A stretch of 60,000 bases of DNA from the NCBI GenBank assembly GCA_015680685.1, contig MNCI01022611.1:189112-249111 (forward strand), read 5' to 3'. The DNA comes from Gnetum montanum. Taxonomy: Eukaryota > Streptophyta > Gnetopsida > Gnetales > Gnetaceae. A program made the position numbers and the translations under genes. Of this stretch, positions 1 through 10,915 are shown piece by piece. Numbering within the stretch: position 1 is the first letter of the stretch; the number at the start of each line of letters is the position of its first letter. The notes below the pieces were generated by a model, which worked only from the letters and a program-made list of their open reading frames with translations, made no database searches and was not told the origin of the DNA.

Positions 1-177
1 TTTATGCTTCAACCAAACTTACCTATACGCACAAATTAACACAAGTATAGATTCTACATAATTCACTATTTAGGAACATCACCCACTTATGTAAATAAGT
101 CCATGGAATTTGACTAGATTGTGTGTGAACACTTGTGATTCATATAGTTGGGTGTAGGGACTACTTGCTACTCATCA
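1..177 (+). repeat. 3' end of the 5' LTR of Athila-like element A
   Basis: The stretch ends in CTCATCA at 171-177. It is the reverse complement of the conserved left end of the minus-strand LTRs at 8078, 17367, 18506, 24547, 48848, 54902 and 58585 (shared features: TGATGAG terminus, a CTCAACCATA-type block, and a GAATCACAAG-type block). A primer binding site follows immediately, so this is the end of a 5' LTR read on the plus strand. The rest of the LTR lies outside the window. Confidence 0.75.
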
Positions 178-197
178 TTAGTGCCATTGTTGGGCAC
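178..197 (+). promoter_or_regulatory. Primer binding site of element A, tRNA-Asp type, decayed
   Basis: Directly after the LTR end the sequence reads TTAGTGCCATTGTTGGGCAC. This matches TTGGCGCCGTTGCCGGGGAC, the PBS I recall as typical of Athila-type elements primed by tRNA-Asp, at 14 of 20 positions; five of the six differences are C-to-T or G-to-A. It would prime minus-strand DNA synthesis in an active element. Confidence 0.6.
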
Positions 198-359
198 TTA
201 GTTTAGATAAGTGTGCTAAGTATTATTAAATAGTGAATCCATATAAAATCTTTGTAAGGAAAATATAATGAGTCATCTTTCATACGAAACAACAATAATA
301 AAATTATATCAAGGCATACTTTATCCACATCACTGAAATAGCTTCTTCTTGCAGGAATG

Positions 360-1258
360 AATCACCATCCCATGTCAATGACTCTAATTAGCAACATGAT
401 GAGACTAAAAGGATGATTGGTGAGAAACTTGAGTAGTTAAAAGTATTTTATGCATATCGAAATCCCTACTATTCAAATTTCACCTTCATTCTCCATCAAG
501 ATGAGTAGTTATGTTGGAGGAATATGGAAGACAACATTGTATTACCTCTTGACCAGTCTATTCACACTGTGCTTATGACCAATCTCCTGAAGCTAGGCAT
601 TGAATCAATAGGCCTAGAGTATGTGGCAATAGACCATGCCTCTAGAGACTATTAGGTCATAGAAGCACAACTTAGGAAAGATCAACACATGGAGGCATGC
701 TATGAAGCCTCTAAGGACAAAAGAATCTTGATACTGTTGTTTTTGCAATCACAGAAAGAGGGTCCTGATTTTGTCTCAAGGCTATCTCATTATATAGATT
801 CTCCTTCTTTCGTTGAGGACAACACACTTCACCAACAGTTGCAATAAAACTTGGAGAACAACCAAGGTGAGGGAAGGATAGAATTCAAAGCCCAAAGAAC
901 ATTAAGACAAAGATCTTCTAGTTATTCATCCAAGGAAAAATAGAAATAAAAAGATAAGGAGAAAGAACAAGCCAAGGACCATAGGAGAAAGACAAGTAGG
1001 CATCGTTCTCCTAGTCCTCCACATTCACCATCCTTGTCATCATCAAACTCTAATAGGAGGAGTCATGGCCAAGATAGAAGAAGGAGTGATCTCAATCGAG
1101 ATGGAAGTTCCATCATGATGATGGGAACTAGGAGCATAGGCAATCACAAGAGGAAGAGGAGCATCATCGGGAACGAAGGTACATCAGGTCTCATCATAGA
1201 AGACATGGCCATAGTAGGGATCACTATGAACACAATAACTATGATAAACCATTATTGA
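360..1258 (+). pseudogene. Element A: gag N-terminal extension (degenerate)
   Basis: Broken reading frames upstream of the gag core. A segment near 440-560 (residues like NFTFILHQDE, then NIVLPLDQ) is found again on the minus strand of copy C at 48528-48716 as NFTFILHQDEQ and NIVMPLN, which shows that this is part of the element and fixes its order. The part near 950-1250 is rich in Arg, Ser and His and corresponds to the Ser/Asp/His-rich stretches of copies B (44520-44885) and C (48021-48374). Many stops; no recognised domain. Probably an N-terminal low-complexity part of Gag. Confidence 0.5.
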
Positions 1259-1341
1259 CTACAAGGAGCATGCTTAATATATCAAAAGAAATTTGAATTC
1301 CTACAAGGCATCAAAGGGATAGTAGAATTAAATGGCTATAC

Positions 1342-2360
1342 ATGAACAATATTCTTAAATTTGACGGAGGATATAATGCTAATCCTCAGCATTATTTACA
1401 AGCCTTCCATCATGCCTATGCCTTACAAAATATTGAGAATGAGTGGAAAAAGCTCAAATTGTTCCCAATGATACTCATAAAAGAAGTTAAAAGTTGGTAC
1501 TCATCCTTGGAGCCAAAATCCATTCACAGATGGAGTATAATGTTAGAGCTATTCAACAATAAGTGCCAGATGTTCTCCAAAGTGTTCAATTTGAGGAAAC
1601 AAATCCAAGGATGAGAGCAAGACAATCATGAATCCTTAGACGCAGCATTGGACAAGTACTACTCCCTTTTACACCTATGCCTATGCCATGGATTTTCTCA
1701 AAGGGAGCAACTTCACCACATTATAGATGGGATCTAAAACAAAATCAAAGAAACTCTTGGGGCCTATGTCTTAGGGAGAATTTTTGAAATGAAAATCCAT
1801 CAGACCCAAAGGTTGATTAGTCAGGTGGTAAAGGAAGAAAGAGAGCTAAAAAAGAGGAAAAGTGCAGAAGACTATAACAAGGCGCTTTCCATTCACAAAA
1901 GGGAGGTGTGTTTCTATGATTTAGAGGTGGAAGCACCACTCGATAAAGTGGTGTAAAGGAAAAGCTTGATGATTTAAAAAAAATTGTAATTGAAACATCA
2001 GCTAAGGTGGACAAAATGTGGGATTCCTTGGATGAGAAGTTTCAAAATGCTCTCAAGATAGTAGAGGAGAAGACAAAGCATGGAAGTAGAGATAAAGATA
2101 GAAGGAGAAGGAAAGATATAGGTAGGGATGACTATCAATAGAGAGAAAAGGCTGCAGTGGTTGATGAGGTTGCAGGTTTGAAAATAGATGATGAAGAATG
2201 TGATATTTGTCAATATGAACATTCCAAGAAATGTTGTCCTATAGTGTCACATCTACAAGAATCTAGAATGTATGTATTGAATCCAAAATTGGCAAGAAAG
2301 CAATCACGTAGGGGATTGCCTTATGGACAAGGAAATTTTAGGTAGCAGTTCCACCCAACA
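1342..2360 (+). pseudogene. Element A: Gag core and zinc-knuckle remnant
   Basis: The opening 90 codons show the retrotransposon Gag pattern: a D/E-rich helix, KSWYSSLEPKSI, a W at the following helix, then FNLRKQIQG. After a stop the frame goes on with a run resembling ESL-x-A-x-D-x-YYSLL, as in Athila-type Gag. Near 2195-2240 a C-x2-C-x3-H-x3-C pattern (CDICQYEHSKKC) is a plausible zinc knuckle; the same spot in copies B and C keeps a related motif (43560 and 47000 regions). Gag would form the particle. At least four in-frame stops, so not functional. Confidence 0.7.
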
Positions 2361-2879
2361 TAGTATTACCCAAGTGGAATATCACCTCAACCTTAGGAGC
2401 AGTATTAGAAATGGCAAAACCCATAGTCATGGAAAATGCTACCACCATGTCAATAATATCCTTATTGGTAGCCAAACACTTATGAATATTACATCCAACA
2501 ACCTATATTTCCTTGTGGATTTTCTAGCCACATTTATTTCTCTCATCACTACCACCCCCTAGAATATCACAAAATACCATTGTGTGAATCGAATCTCCTT
2601 TCACTTATCATCCTCCATATCCACCAACTCACCCTACACCATCTAATATCACTCCCTTGCTACTTGCACCATCTATGTAAGGGGAAATTATGTTGTAGCC
2701 CCAAGGACAAAATGCCATGAGGGCAATCAACTTACAACCTAATGATCATTCAAGTGGTTCTGAGCATAAGCCCTAAAAGAGGACTTTCTTTAGACCAAAT
2801 AGTCCACAAAAACCCTCAAAGACATCTATCGTTGCTAACCCTACATCAATTGCTTTCAAATTTACCCTTGAGCTACCTT

Positions 2880-3415
2880 CAAACCAAAAGTCCTTGAACA
2901 TTCATACCATCATGTTAACTCACATGATCATGAATTAGATCAAGGAGGAAGACATTCCCATGAAATGATTTGATCCTAGGAGTCCCTTAATCTATTTATA
3001 GATCATAGGAAATGATCCCTGCAAGGCTGTACTAAATTCAAATTATGGGGTAAACTTAATTTTTCAAGAGATGTACAAGACCTAGAACTTACCTCTACTT
3101 AAGAAATGAAACATTAGGTTAGAGCTTGTAGATCAATCTATCATTGTTTCTTTAGGATTGGTGAAAAACATTGTGACCACCATTTATGGTTGGTCATATC
3201 TGATAGATTTCTTGGTGATCCATGTTGATAATTGTAAGGGGGACTTTCCTATTATCATGGAAATGGCTTTCCTTAGTACAATTGATGCCAAGATGAGGAT
3301 TAGAGACCTTTTCTTGGAAATATTGAAGGAAAATGAATTTGGAAAGCTTAAGAAGAAGCAAGTTCCATGCATCACATATAGTGATATAGGGTACCACTAT
3401 GTGCAAAGAATATGA
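2880..3415 (+). pseudogene. Element A: aspartic protease
   Basis: Recognised by comparison with the better copies B (42381-42740) and C (45854-46258): a catalytic loop region where the others have LDSSSSINLI or LDFGFDVNLI, then GWSYLIDFLVI, then DFPIIMEMAFLSTIDA, the family's hydrophobic GRPWL-like motif. In A the loop reads LNSNYGVNLI, so the catalytic Asp is replaced by Asn. The last 85 codons (3158-3415) are open. PR would cut the Gag-Pol precursor. Stops upstream and the lost Asp make this copy dead. Confidence 0.7.
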
Positions 3416-3859
3416 GCTATGAAGAGTACATCCATCCTAGCATGCAATAAGTGTGTTGAGGCATTGAATATCCAATGGTTCTTGTATGCAGTAGCCACAA
3501 AACAGGAAGGTACTTAGTGGTTGACATTAGAATAAAAATTTACATAAAAAATATCCATGGAACCAATAGAGCTTCTCAAAAGTGCTTATATAGATAACAT
3601 GGATGGAATGAAGTAGATTCATAACTAACTTTCCCACAAAAAATTGTAGAAATGGATTAGGGGAATTTGGAAATCCCTGATGATTTTAAGTAGGAGCTCT
3701 TAGAACATATTGCTTTATCGGTAATATTGTAATATGTTTTTCTTGATAATGGTAAGCCCATACTTATCAATGTTAGTCTCACTTGAGAACAAAAAAAGAA
3801 GCTATTGTAAGTAGTGAATAAATGGCCAAAAATCTTTTCATGGTCATATCATGAGTTAA

Positions 3860-4560
3860 TAGGATTAGATCCATAGATATGCCAACATTGAATCTATACA
3901 AACTCCTCCATCAAACCAATGAGATAGTGGTACAAAGATTGAATTAGAAGCTTAAGCAAGTTATTAAAGATAAAGCGGAATAACTTCTTAAGGCAAGATT
4001 CATTTATCCTATAGTAGGCAATGAGTGGGCAAGCCTACCCGTGATAGTGCCAAAGAAAGGAGAAAAATGGAGAGTTTGTATAAACTTTAGGCTATTGAAT
4101 ATGGTAATATTTAAAGATCATTTCCCATTGCCATTTTTGGACCAAGTACTAGATAAAATTGTAGGGCATAACTACTATAGTTTTTTGGATGGTTATAGTC
4201 GTTATAACTAAATTCAAATAGCATTAGAAGATCAGGATAAGATGACTTTCATAAGTCCCTAGGAGACTTTTTCATATGAGAATATTCCCTTTAGTATTTG
4301 TAATATCCTTGCAACTTTCCAACGCCTAGTACTTAGTATTTTTAGTAGTAAATTGGTAGTGGTATAGAAACCTTCATGGATGACTTCTCCACCTATGGTA
4401 CCAACTTTGAATAATCCTTAGACCATCTAGAGAAAGTGCTAAAGTATTATGTGGAGACAAACTTATAGCTCAATTGGTAGAAAAGCCACTTGATCATCCA
4501 AGAGGGCATTATCTTAGGGTATCTAATTTTAGGAGAAGGGATTTAATGAAAGTATGGATC
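3860..4560 (+). pseudogene. Element A: reverse transcriptase
   Basis: RT signatures in order: ARFIYPI, then SLPVIVPKKGEKWRVCINFRL, DHFPLPFLDQVLD, YYSFLDGYSRYN, an MTFIS block, and near 4370-4390 the catalytic box read as FMDDFSTYG in a shifted frame. RT copies element RNA into DNA. Stops (for instance at the SRYN-stop-IQI position) and at least one frameshift before the FMDD box inactivate it. Order and motifs agree with copy B at 41010-42000. Confidence 0.8.
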
Positions 4561-4779
4561 ATCTAAGGAGTTACTAGATAATCTCAAACTATAAAATATG
4601 TGAGGCTATTCCTTGGCCACATTGGTTACTACAAGCACTTCATTGAGAATTTCTCTAAAATTGTTAAATCATTGGTCAAGCTTAGCAAGAAAGATGCAAC
4701 TTTTGAATGGACCAAGGAATGTGAATAAGTATTCCAGTAATTAAAGCCAAAGCTCATATAAAGTCCAATTCTACATGTT

Positions 4780-5118
4780 CTAGATTGATCTAGGTCATTC
4801 CACGTAATTATAGATGCATCAAACTACACATTGGGAGTGGTGCTAACATAATTAGATAACTAGAAACTTTCATAGTACATCCACTATGCAAGAAGAAACT
4901 TTGTGGGTACACAACTAAAATAAATTGTCATTGAGAAGGAACTCATGATAGTGGAGTATGCTTTAGAAAAATTTAGGACTACATGCTTGATGAAAAAGCC
5001 AATAATCAACCCTCGTGTCATACAATGGCTGGTGATTTTGCAAGAATTTGACCTTACCATGGTGAACAAGAAAGAAACTAAGAACGTAGTTGCTGATAAG
5101 TTGTCTCGATTATGATGG
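4780..5118 (+). pseudogene. Element A: RNase H
   Basis: Follows RT directly. It reads IIDASNYTLGVVL, keeping the first catalytic Asp, then an IEKELMIVEYALEKF block with the catalytic Glu region, and ends KNVVADKLSRL, the usual end of a gypsy RNase H with its last Asp. RNase H removes RNA from the RNA-DNA hybrid. Several stops. Compare copy B at 40690-41010, where the first Asp has become Asn. Confidence 0.75.
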
Positions 5119-5289
5119 GATAGCAAGTAGGATGAGGAGCATTTATCTGATCAATTTTCAAATAAACTTCTCTTTGACAAATTCATTAAAGTTCAAGAAC
5201 CAAGGGTTACTAATTGGTATGATAAGTTCCTCTCCTATCTTCTCACATAGGAGACTCCTATAGAATGGGACAATAAAAAGAAACAACAA

Positions 5290-6565
5290 TTTTTTTTACC
5301 AAGTTAAGCATTACATGGACATCCAAGGCAACCTTTACAAGGTTTGTGTTGATGGCTTGGTTTGATAGTGTGTGCCTGATATTAATCATTTGCACATACT
5401 TCAAGATGCTCATGAAGGTCCTTGTAGGGATCACTATGAAGGAAGGAGAACAACTACAAAGATCCTCATGATAGGATACTTTTGGCAAATGATCTTTAGG
5501 GATGCTCACCATTTTTTTAGTTCATGTGAGCAATGCCAAAGAGATGGAGAAATGATTGTATGAATGGAAGGGTTCCAATAGTAGATCCAACAACTAGATC
5601 TTTTTGACCTTTGGGGTATTGACTTCATGGGATTCATCAATCCCATGTCAAATGGAAAGACATACATCATAGTTGCCATTAACTACTACACCAAATGGGC
5701 TAAAATTGTAGTCATGTCAGATTGGAGAACTACCATTATAGCTCAATTTGTACAGCAACATGTAATAAATAGGTTTTGTGTGCCTAGATCACACATTTTA
5801 GATAATGGAACATATTTTATAGGCTCAACTTTTTAGGAATTAATGTAATGCTTGGGGATGCAATATAAACATACAACCACATATCACCCCCAAGCCAATG
5901 GTCAAGCTAAAGTTACCAATAGGAAGATAACCAAGATTCTAACATGAACTATTAGTAGAGATAAGAATGACTAGAGTACAAAACTTAACAACACTCTTTG
6001 GACATATCGTTCAACTTGGAAGTCTCCTATATGTTACTCTTCCTATGAGTTAGAGTGTGGAAAGTTACCAAAACTTCCAATCCAAGATGAACTTTGTACA
6101 CTTACAATGTCCTATGAGCTTAACCTATATATTAATCTAGCTCAAAAAGAACATTTAATGACATTGAATGTGCTAGATGAGAATAGAAAAATAGCCTTAA
6201 TGATGAATGAACTGCACAAGAAACACCATAAATAACATCATGATGCATGGATTTGAAGAGTTCAAGTCTAACCTGGTGATAAGATTCTTTACTAGAATCC
6301 CATGAATGTGCCCCAACACACTAAGTTTCGAACATTATGAAAAGGATGTTACATCATCCATTCAAGTTTTCCTTCTAGGTCTATGATAATTTACCACCCA
6401 TCAAACACTAAAAAATGCATGTTAGTCAGCATACAATAGCTTAAGCCATTCCTGGAACCTTGAATAACTAGCAACATAGAGACCTTCACACAAGAATAGA
6501 CAAACTCTATTTTTTGGATCTCTTTCTCTCAACATAGTCATGGGGGAAATGGTCATCCATGTTAA
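5290..6565 (+). pseudogene. Element A: integrase and conserved Pol C-terminal tail
   Basis: The zinc-binding part lies at 5372-5563 (HILQDAHEGPC, GYFW, FSSCEQCQ), followed by the core with FGIDFMG-like sequence near 5620, YYTKWAKIVVM, the second catalytic Asp in ILDNGTYFIG near 5805, and YHPQANGQA with the following Glu region near 5890. The C-terminal part contains TYRSTWKSPI- and YELECGKLP-like blocks. The frame closes at a TAA at 6563-6565 after a family-specific tail (IFWIS, then SHGGNGHPC), also present at the Pol ends of H, E, B and G. Integrase inserts the DNA copy. Many stops. Confidence 0.75.
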
Positions 6566-7784
6566 CATCTTAATGAAGCTAACTAGTTTTATGTCTTTTG
6601 TTTATAATGTTCTTTATATGTTTTTCATTTTCTTGAATATTTTATTAATTATTTTATATATTTTCTTTACTTTACTTTTCTCCTTTATTAATTTCATTAA
6701 GTCTTTTTAGAAATCCTTGATTTTGCTATGGCTATTATAAATTTTGGAAAGTTATTCAAGGAAACTATCAATATTATGATGGATTAAACAATAGGCCAGC
6801 TTTTATCTCTGGATTATGTTCTCTACTAATAGTTTATCAATTTTCTAGTGATATCAGGCAATGAGTTCAAAACATTTACTTATTCCATTGGTTCCATGGG
6901 AAATCGGTATCTTACTTCAAGAAGTTAGCTTCCAAATAGGTCAAGATTGGCTTTTCCATAAAAATACCCATGTACTATATGCATATGTTGCAATATTCAA
7001 GGGTAGATATGTAGGAGAGCTATTCAATTTTTTGATTTATGTTAAGAGATAGCTAAAAGAGATAAATAATTAAATATATACAAAAAATAATTTCTTAAAT
7101 TGATTTTCTTGTCTTATAGATATATTTTCATTGTTATTTATAATTAGTCACATTAGCTCATTTATCGACATAGGCTATTTCGGGACATTCATGCCTTGGT
7201 GATACCAAATACCAGTAACTACCTAAAATGAGTCTAATAAAAAATTTGTTACTCTATGATAGAGTTATTCCTGATTCTACCACAACATCACTTTAATTGA
7301 CACTAGAAGGAGGACCAAAATTTTAACTTGAGCTTCTATTGGCTAATATGGCCTTGTCATATTCTTAGTAACTTGGTATCCATCTTGTACATGACTAAGA
7401 CTTGATCTTAGTAGATATTCTTGGAACATAGATGGTGCTAAGTGGTTTGGTGATAAGATTCTATTGTCCTATAAGTCTATCCATTTAAATTGTTCATCCT
7501 AGTGAAAAATGAATATAAAATTAGGGTAATATGAATCAACATGGGCATATGATATTTTTGTTTGCATTAGTCCACTCTAATTTTCTTTATTATAGTATTT
7601 GTCATTACTTTTATTAAGGTTAATAGTAGGTGGAGATTTCACTTTATGTGTAGAAGTTATTTTAAGTTGGTTAATGCTCAAGTGTGTGTGTGTGTGTTTT
7701 AGGAATTATTATAAGTGTTGAAAGATAAGCTTGAAAATACTTAATATAATGAACTATGATAAAATTAACTAACTAGCAAATATT
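6566..7784. other. AT-rich tail of element A, then an unidentified stretch
   Basis: About 6566-6720 is T-rich and resembles, in reverse complement, the first part of the pol-to-LTR spacers of H, E, B and G (TTTTGTTTTAC-like runs). From about 6780 the similarity is lost. A 63-codon open frame at 6861-7052 matches nothing I know and is probably chance. The 3' LTR expected for A is not seen, so A is truncated. Nothing in 7060-7780 could be assigned. Confidence 0.4.
7682..7697. repeat. (GT)8 microsatellite
   Basis: Eight perfect GT units followed by a short T run. A CT-rich tract with a pure CT run also occurs near 8012-8028, and a GA run near 55130-55142. Confidence 0.9.
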
Positions 7785-8077
7785 GATACATCCAATAGTG
7801 CTAATGATGAGTGATGAGAGTTCCCAATACTCAACCATACAAGTCACATGTGTACATGTGTGACTAGAATATAATTCATGGATGGGATGATGCAAGTATA
7901 CTAGCAAGTTGATGATAAGTTTTGAGGTCAAAAGGATTGCTTAATTTATAATCATTAAAAAGGTTTTAGATAAATTTTACCGAGAGAAATTTTTAGTCTT
8001 TTCTACATTTCTACCTCTCTCTCTCTCTTTTCAAATAGTATTTAATCCATCCTACAACAACCATTGGGGTCCATAAC
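7785..8077 (-). repeat. PBS-like site and truncated LTR fragment, Athila-like family
   Basis: TGATGAG at 7805-7811 is followed by ACTCAACCATAC and, near 7875, CATGGATGGGA, the order found at the left end of the family's LTRs (compare 17367-17450). Similarity fades after about 100-120 bases. The reverse complement of 7785-7804 (TTAGCACTATTGGATGTATC) shares about half its positions with the tRNA-Asp-type PBS, which would make this the end of a 5' LTR of another minus-strand copy. The PBS part is weak. Confidence 0.4.
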
Positions 8078-8729
8078 TGATGAGTGGCAAGTACCCCTAC
8101 ACTCAACCATATGAATCACAAGCATTCACATGATTTATTATTATTTTATATTTTATTTATTGATGATTAATAACAAGTTGAAACTCAATTTATGAACCAA
8201 TTTAACTAATTTAATTGCTAATAAATAACTAACTATCCTAACATAAGCATCCAATCCCACCTTCCATGCACATCTTGAACATGTATAATGTTGCTGGGTT
8301 ACCAAATGTTAAGCATTGTTGGGATTACCAAGCATCATGTGCATGCTTAAAGTGATCGTACTTATGTGCTTAGCTAATTGCTAGTTAACTTAGCTAACTT
8401 ATCTTAGCTTACTTTAGCTTAATTACTTGGAAGCATTAAATCAAATTGCATAGAAAATTAATTACATAAATAAAATAATTAATCTAGCCAAGGTGCTGCA
8501 AGGTTTATCAAAAATCTCATCTTTATTACTGCACACACTGCTGTGCTTAGGTACAATAGTGCTTGAATAAAGATTCATACACTCAATGACTCCTACTACA
8601 AGCACTTTGGAAAATATTTTAACTCTAAAGAAAAGAAATTGCAAGAGCTCTACTATGCTATGAAAAAACTTATGCCCAAACCATGTGCCCAAGCACTATA
8701 TTTATAGGTTGGCAAAATACACTTCATCA
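8078..8729 (-). repeat. 3' LTR of Athila-like copy H
   Basis: TGATGAGTGGC at the left and CTTCATCA at the right, 652 bp, shorter than the 845-925 bp of the sister LTRs. It contains the shared blocks (GCTGGGTTACCAA, GGATTACCAAGC, CTTTATTACTGCACACACTG, GAATAAAGAT and the TATA box, TATAAATA on the minus strand, at 8699-8706). Only 23 bases separate the TATA box from the LTR tip; the palindrome module found there in other copies is missing. Confidence 0.8.
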
Positions 8730-10670
8730 TAACTCCAAGACTGAATGAAAACTTGTCCTCGGGTGAACAAAAGGAGAAACAAGTCCCTTACAAAAATATT
8801 GGGAAGGTATGCATTATTGATTGACATGCAAATTGACTCAGATGGAACAGAAAACTTCTAAGTGCCCAAGTGTATGGATTTACAATCTTTTACAAAATTT
8901 GGTGTTCATGACAATAGAATTGAACACCCTAGCCAAAATTAACATCCAACTCCTCTGGAAACTGAAGAGGAAGGGATAAGATTCAATGATCATGAAGGTC
9001 CTTGTGACATGCTGCTACTGTTTATCCTTTTGTGAAGATAGTATCACTTCCAATCCACACTTCCCACTACAATCACAACAAAATCATAGATTAGTGTGCA
9101 ATGCGTAATGTATAGCTTTTAAATGCCTTGTCTCATTGGTAGTTACACTTGGCTAGGTTGTGATTATGGTGGATTGATTCCATTAATGGTGTTAGCAGGA
9201 AGACTGAAAAATAGGATGAAATGGATAAGCAGTCCATTACTAAATTCTGAAAAGCCCAAATGCAATGAAATACTTGAAGAGGGTTAAAGAATTCACAACA
9301 ACAAGAAAAATAGGATTTCATTGAAAAACGTTGTAAAGATGTGCACAATTGTATGTTATTGATGGGGCACAAAAAAGGATTTGGTTGTGAGAATGTCTAA
9401 GGATAAAGAAGTTAACTAACCCAACCAAAAGGTATGAAATTGGGTCCTCCCCAAAGTAGGCACATGCCCCTTGTTGCCCTTGCATAACCTCAAACCAAGG
9501 AGTCTGTGGGCCCCATGGGTGATGAATGGTTATGGAAAGTTAAGTATGAAAACCTAGAAGAAACTACCTAAGAATTTCAACACATCAAACTAAGACATCG
9601 AATAAGAACATGAACATTAGCAGTGAGGTGAGGCATGGAAAACATAGATGGATGAGAGAAAAAGTGAAATGGAGTTCTTGATTAAGGTCACATGAAGTTC
9701 GTTGTGGATTTTTGTTTAAATGACCCAAGAAGATCCATCCTTAGTTCAAACCAGAACCAACTGCTTTCAATGACTTGGCATAGTCATTCCAAGACCAATC
9801 CACCCCCTTGAGACACAAGAGTGCTTCCACAGAACAACCACCACTCCTTATTTTAAGAAGAAAAGAGAAGTAGGAAGTGAGAAAGGGCCTTAGTTAGAGG
9901 GGATCTTTAGGCATGGGTAACATGTCTTTCTAGTTCCATAACCAATGCTTGTAGCTTATTTATTCTATCTAAAGGGTGTGCTTGAATTCCCATCCTTGTT
10001 TTTTTTTTTTTGAAATGGAAACCACACCATGTAAAGAATTGCTCAACTTCTTGTTATTGGTTGACACATAATGGTAAGAAATCCATGAAAACACACATGC
10101 ACCCAAGTAAGCAGAAAGGCACAAAGAGTACTGAATCCCCTTGAAGTCACACCCTATTCACACCTCTGAATCCTTTCCAAGTCTGAAAACTACCAAGGTC
10201 ACGAGTTTGTTACAATTTTATTAATGAAAAAGGGACCTCATACTTCCAAAACAAAGAAAACCATAAAGTCTATGGATGGGTGGATGTCATGGACACACTA
10301 TCTATTTCATGAAAAAGAAACCATGTCCTAGTTATTAGTAACAAAATTCAAAGTGAGAATCTAGACACCAACAATCAAATAACTAGATAGCACATGCCCA
10401 CATCAAACAAACAACATTATACCTAGTTGGAAATAAGGCACATTATTATTAAAACATAATAAGAAAATCACACCAAAATAAATAAAAATATACAATTAAG
10501 AAAAATAAAACATACAAACAATATTGTAAAACAAAAATTGAAAAAAATTAATAACATAAAAACAAAAAGGTGCAAGATAAATAAGGCGTAAAACAAAAGG
10601 TTTTAAAAATAATAAGATGTAAAAAAATGTGTAAAACAAAAGGATGAAAATTGAGAAGCCACTTATATAG
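8730..10670 (-). other. Pol-to-LTR spacer of copy H, non-coding
   Basis: About 1.94 kb between the Pol stop (10671) and the LTR. It aligns by eye with the spacers of B (25392-26930 plus 39037-39165), G (55827-57700) and the outer parts of E (19366-19600 and 22400-24427), with shared blocks such as ACTGAATGAAAACT, GGTGTTCATGAC, GTCTGTGGGCCCCATGG, GGGTAACATGTCTTT and AACCACACCATG. I see no long frame. In Athila elements this is where an env-like ORF can lie; in H there is none. An A-rich, weakly repetitive 200 bp at 10450-10650 lies next to the Pol stop. Confidence 0.65.
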
Positions 10671-10915
10671 TTAGCATGGATGGACATCTCCCCCATGACT
10701 ACGTTGAAAGGAGGAGATCTGGAAGATCGAGCATGGTTGTCCATCTAATAAGGTGTTTGTTACACTGGCTTGCTTAACCTCATGGAAAGGTTTGATTTGT
10801 TTCATGTTGACTAGTTGTTTCTTGTTTGGGCTCTTGGGTTTGTAGATTAACATGGTCCTAGAAGAAAAAGTTTCTTAAATGATATAAGGTCCTTCCCACA
10901 ACATTTGGAACTTAG
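10671..10915 (-). pseudogene. Copy H: Pol C-terminal end (integrase tail)
   Basis: Open from about 10853 to a stop at 10671-10673. It reads LVNMKQIKPFHEV (integrase C-terminal end), then the family tail DGQPCSIFQISSFQ and SHGGDVHPC. The same tail ends Pol at 24428, about 39166 and 57701 and, on the plus strand, at 6565. To the right, similarity to copy B's integrase C-terminus stops near 10915, where the next element begins, so H keeps only its 3' end. Confidence 0.7.

Noticed and set aside
8078-10686. Reading 8078-10686 (and its parallels in E, B and G) as one 2.6-kb LTR ending in GGACA next to a purine run
   Set aside because: The solo LTRs at 17367 and 58585 with 5-bp duplications and the 5' LTR at 48848 with a PBS all end at CTCATCA after about 0.85-0.9 kb. 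The purine run at 10687 lies within the coding tail of Pol. The 2 kb between is therefore a spacer.
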